Of a DNA stretch of 6,349 nt, positions 4,833 to 6,349 are shown one piece after another. A model generated the notes under the pieces. That model was not told the DNA's origin and searched no databases. It saw only the letters and a list, made by a program, of their open reading frames with translations. Source of the DNA: T1SED10-198M sp003554345 [NCBI: Candidatus Sumerlaeota bacterium] (lineage in GTDB: Bacteria; Sumerlaeota; T1SED10-198M); assembly GCA_003554345.1 (NCBI GenBank), contig PWGE01000096.1:1-6349 (forward strand), in the 5' to 3' direction. Numbering within the stretch: position 1 is the first letter of the stretch; every line of letters begins with the position of its first letter. Position numbers and translations under genes: made by a program.

Positions 4833-6349
4833 TTTTAGTTATCGATTATGGCTCTCAATACAGTCAGTTAATAGTCAGGCGTATCCGTTCTTTTGATGTA
4901 TGGGCGGTTATATGTCCACATGATGGTATAAAGGAGGTTCTCGAAGAAGAGAAACCGCAGGGAATCATCCTCTCTGGCGGACCAGGCAACCTGTATCTTG
5001 AAGAAGAACAGGAGCAGTTGCCTCCTGAGATTTACAAAGTCCCCGTGCTGGGAATATGTTATGGTATGCAGTTTTTAGCCGCCTCTAATGGGGGAAAGGT
5101 TTCAAGTGCCGGGAAAAAGGAGTGTGGTTCTACTGATCTTCAGCTTTTGAAGAGAGATGATCCCCTTTTTGACGGGGTGCCGAAAGAAAGTAATGTTTGG
5201 ATGAGTCATAAAGACGAGGTTACTTCTGTATCTGATGAGTGGGATGTTCTGGCTTCGACTGAAAACTGTGGAATAGCAGCCATCAGGCATAAAAAGAAAC
5301 CTCTCTGGGGGTTACAGTTTCATCCTGAAGTACAGCATACTGATTTTGGAACTAAAATCATTGAAAACTTCCTTTTTAAGATAGTAAAAGCCCAAAAAGA
5401 TTGGGTTATGGAAGATTATTTGGAAAATCAGATACAGAAAATACGTGAAGAAGTGGGAGATAAGGAAGTGGTTTGTGCCGTCAGTGGCGGAGTGGACTCG
5501 ACGGTGATGGCAGAAATTTTGCATCGCGCCATTGGAGATCAGCTCACCTGTGTTTTTGTCAATAATGGTCTGTTAAGGCTGAATGAGCCGGAAATTGTCC
5601 AGGAGCGATTTCAGAAGAACCTGGATATTATGGTGCATTACATAGATGCTTCCCATGATTTTATAAAAAAACTGAGAGGGGTTACCGACCCCGAAGAAAA
5701 AAGGCGTATTGTTGGTAAAACCTTTATCGATGTCTTCTATAGTTTTGCCCGACGTTTTGATTATCTTGCCCAGGGTACTCTCTATCCTGATGTTATTGAA
5801 AGTATAAGTACAGGCGGACCTTCTCAAACCATTAAAACCCATCACAACAGGGTGCAGCAGGTTCTGGATTTAATTCGCGAAGGACGGATTATTGAGCCAT
5901 TGAAGGATCTTTTTAAAGATGAAGTAAGAGAGCTGGGCAGAATTCTGGGACTCCCCACTGAAATGCTTATGCGTCATCCTTTTCCGGGTCCCGGTCTGTC
6001 GATACGGATCATTGGAGAAGTGCGGCCTGATCGCCTGGAGCTCTTGCGGGAAGCAGACTATATTCTTATGTACGAAATCAAAGAACATGGATGGTATGAA
6101 AAGGTCTGGCAGGCATTTGCCATACTGTTGCCTCTCAAAAGTGTAGGCGTGTTAGGGGATGTTCGTACGTATGAGTATACCTGTGTCTTACGAATAGTGG
6201 GGAGTATCGACGCCATGACTGCGGATTGGGCGAAGATTCCTTATCCTCTGCTGGGAAGAATAGCCAATCGTATAGTTAATGAGGTTGATGGTATTAATCG
6301 TGTGGTTTATGATGTAAGTTCCAAGCCACCAGCTACAATAGAATGGGAA
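4829..6349 (+). CDS. guaA: GMP synthase (glutamine-hydrolysing); stop codon just outside window
   Basis: Converts XMP to GMP using ATP and ammonia from glutamine, the last step of de novo guanine nucleotide synthesis; cytosolic. The frame gives 507 codons to the final base. Domain 1 is a class I glutamine amidotransferase with the oxyanion-loop S-G-G-P-G at 49-53, nucleophile Cys77 (G-I-C-Y-G) and the H-P-E pair His165/Glu167. Domain 2 is the ATP pyrophosphatase with P-loop S-G-G-V-D-S at 219-224 and Q-G-T-L-Y-P-D-V-I-E-S at 315-325. Domain 3 is the XMP-binding dimerisation domain, with R-H-P-F-P-G-P-G-L at 382-390 and ending K-P-P-A-T-I-E-W-E, the usual bacterial C-terminus. The protein is therefore complete except for its stop. 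The start overlaps yraN by ATGA, with GGAGG at 4813-4817. The loop after I-K-T-H-H-N (335-340) differs from the common bacterial N-V-G-G-L-P type. Confidence 0.97.
   Translation, partial: MILVIDYGSQYSQLIVRRIRSFDVWAVICPHDGIKEVLEEEKPQGIILSGGPGNLYLEEEQEQLPPEIYKVPVLGICYGMQFLAASNGGKVSSAGKKECGSTDLQLLKRDDPLFDGVPKESNVWMSHKDEVTSVSDEWDVLASTENCGIAAIRHKKKPLWGLQFHPEVQHTDFGTKIIENFLFKIVKAQKDWVMEDYLENQIQKIREEVGDKEVVCAVSGGVDSTVMAEILHRAIGDQLTCVFVNNGLLRLNEPEIVQERFQKNLDIMVHYIDASHDFIKKLRGVTDPEEKRRIVGKTFIDVFYSFARRFDYLAQGTLYPDVIESISTGGPSQTIKTHHNRVQQVLDLIREGRIIEPLKDLFKDEVRELGRILGLPTEMLMRHPFPGPGLSIRIIGEVRPDRLELLREADYILMYEIKEHGWYEKVWQAFAILLPLKSVGVLGDVRTYEYTCVLRIVGSIDAMTADWAKIPYPLLGRIANRIVNEVDGINRVVYDVSSKPPATIEWE

Overview
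This window reads as ordinary chromosomal DNA from a bacterium with tightly packed genes, all on the + strand. The base composition looks moderately AT-rich by eye. The gene families are bacterial, and an indolepyruvate:ferredoxin oxidoreductase subunit suggests an anaerobic or ferredoxin-using lifestyle. A Sec-type signal peptide on one protein ends in an ordinary cleavage site rather than a lipobox. I cannot name the phylum from sequence alone. I see no tRNA, rRNA, CRISPR array, insertion sequence or phage gene.

Layout: (1) 1-1711, the end of a biotin operon: the C-terminal part of biotin synthase (bioB), then a complete 8-amino-7-oxononanoate synthase (bioF) overlapping it by 22 bases. (2) 1786-2277, a small exported protein of unknown function built from two 66-residue tandem repeats that resemble the TRAM/OB-like beta-barrel fold. 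(3) 2278-2415, an intergenic stretch holding a 74-nt nested hairpin that ends directly at a T6 tract, so a terminator or attenuator. (4) 2416-3021, iorB, the small (beta) subunit of indolepyruvate:ferredoxin oxidoreductase, without its catalytic partner iorA in the window. (5) 3022-3229, a 208-bp gap with two possible very short ORFs and a possible promoter. (6) 3230-6349, a tightly coupled three-gene unit: a family-4-type glycosyltransferase with a TTG start, a YraN/UPF0102 nuclease-fold protein, and GMP synthase (guaA), which runs to the last base with only its stop codon outside the window.

Functionally, bioB and bioF act in one pathway: BioF makes KAPA early in biotin ring assembly and BioB performs the last step, sulfur insertion into dethiobiotin. 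The other genes are not obviously linked to each other. The glycosyltransferase-yraN-guaA unit is coupled by spacing (4 nt, then an ATGA overlap) rather than by known shared biochemistry. The points most worth a second look are the exported tandem-repeat protein, the structured element before iorB, the orphan state of iorB, and a shared leader motif in front of three start codons.
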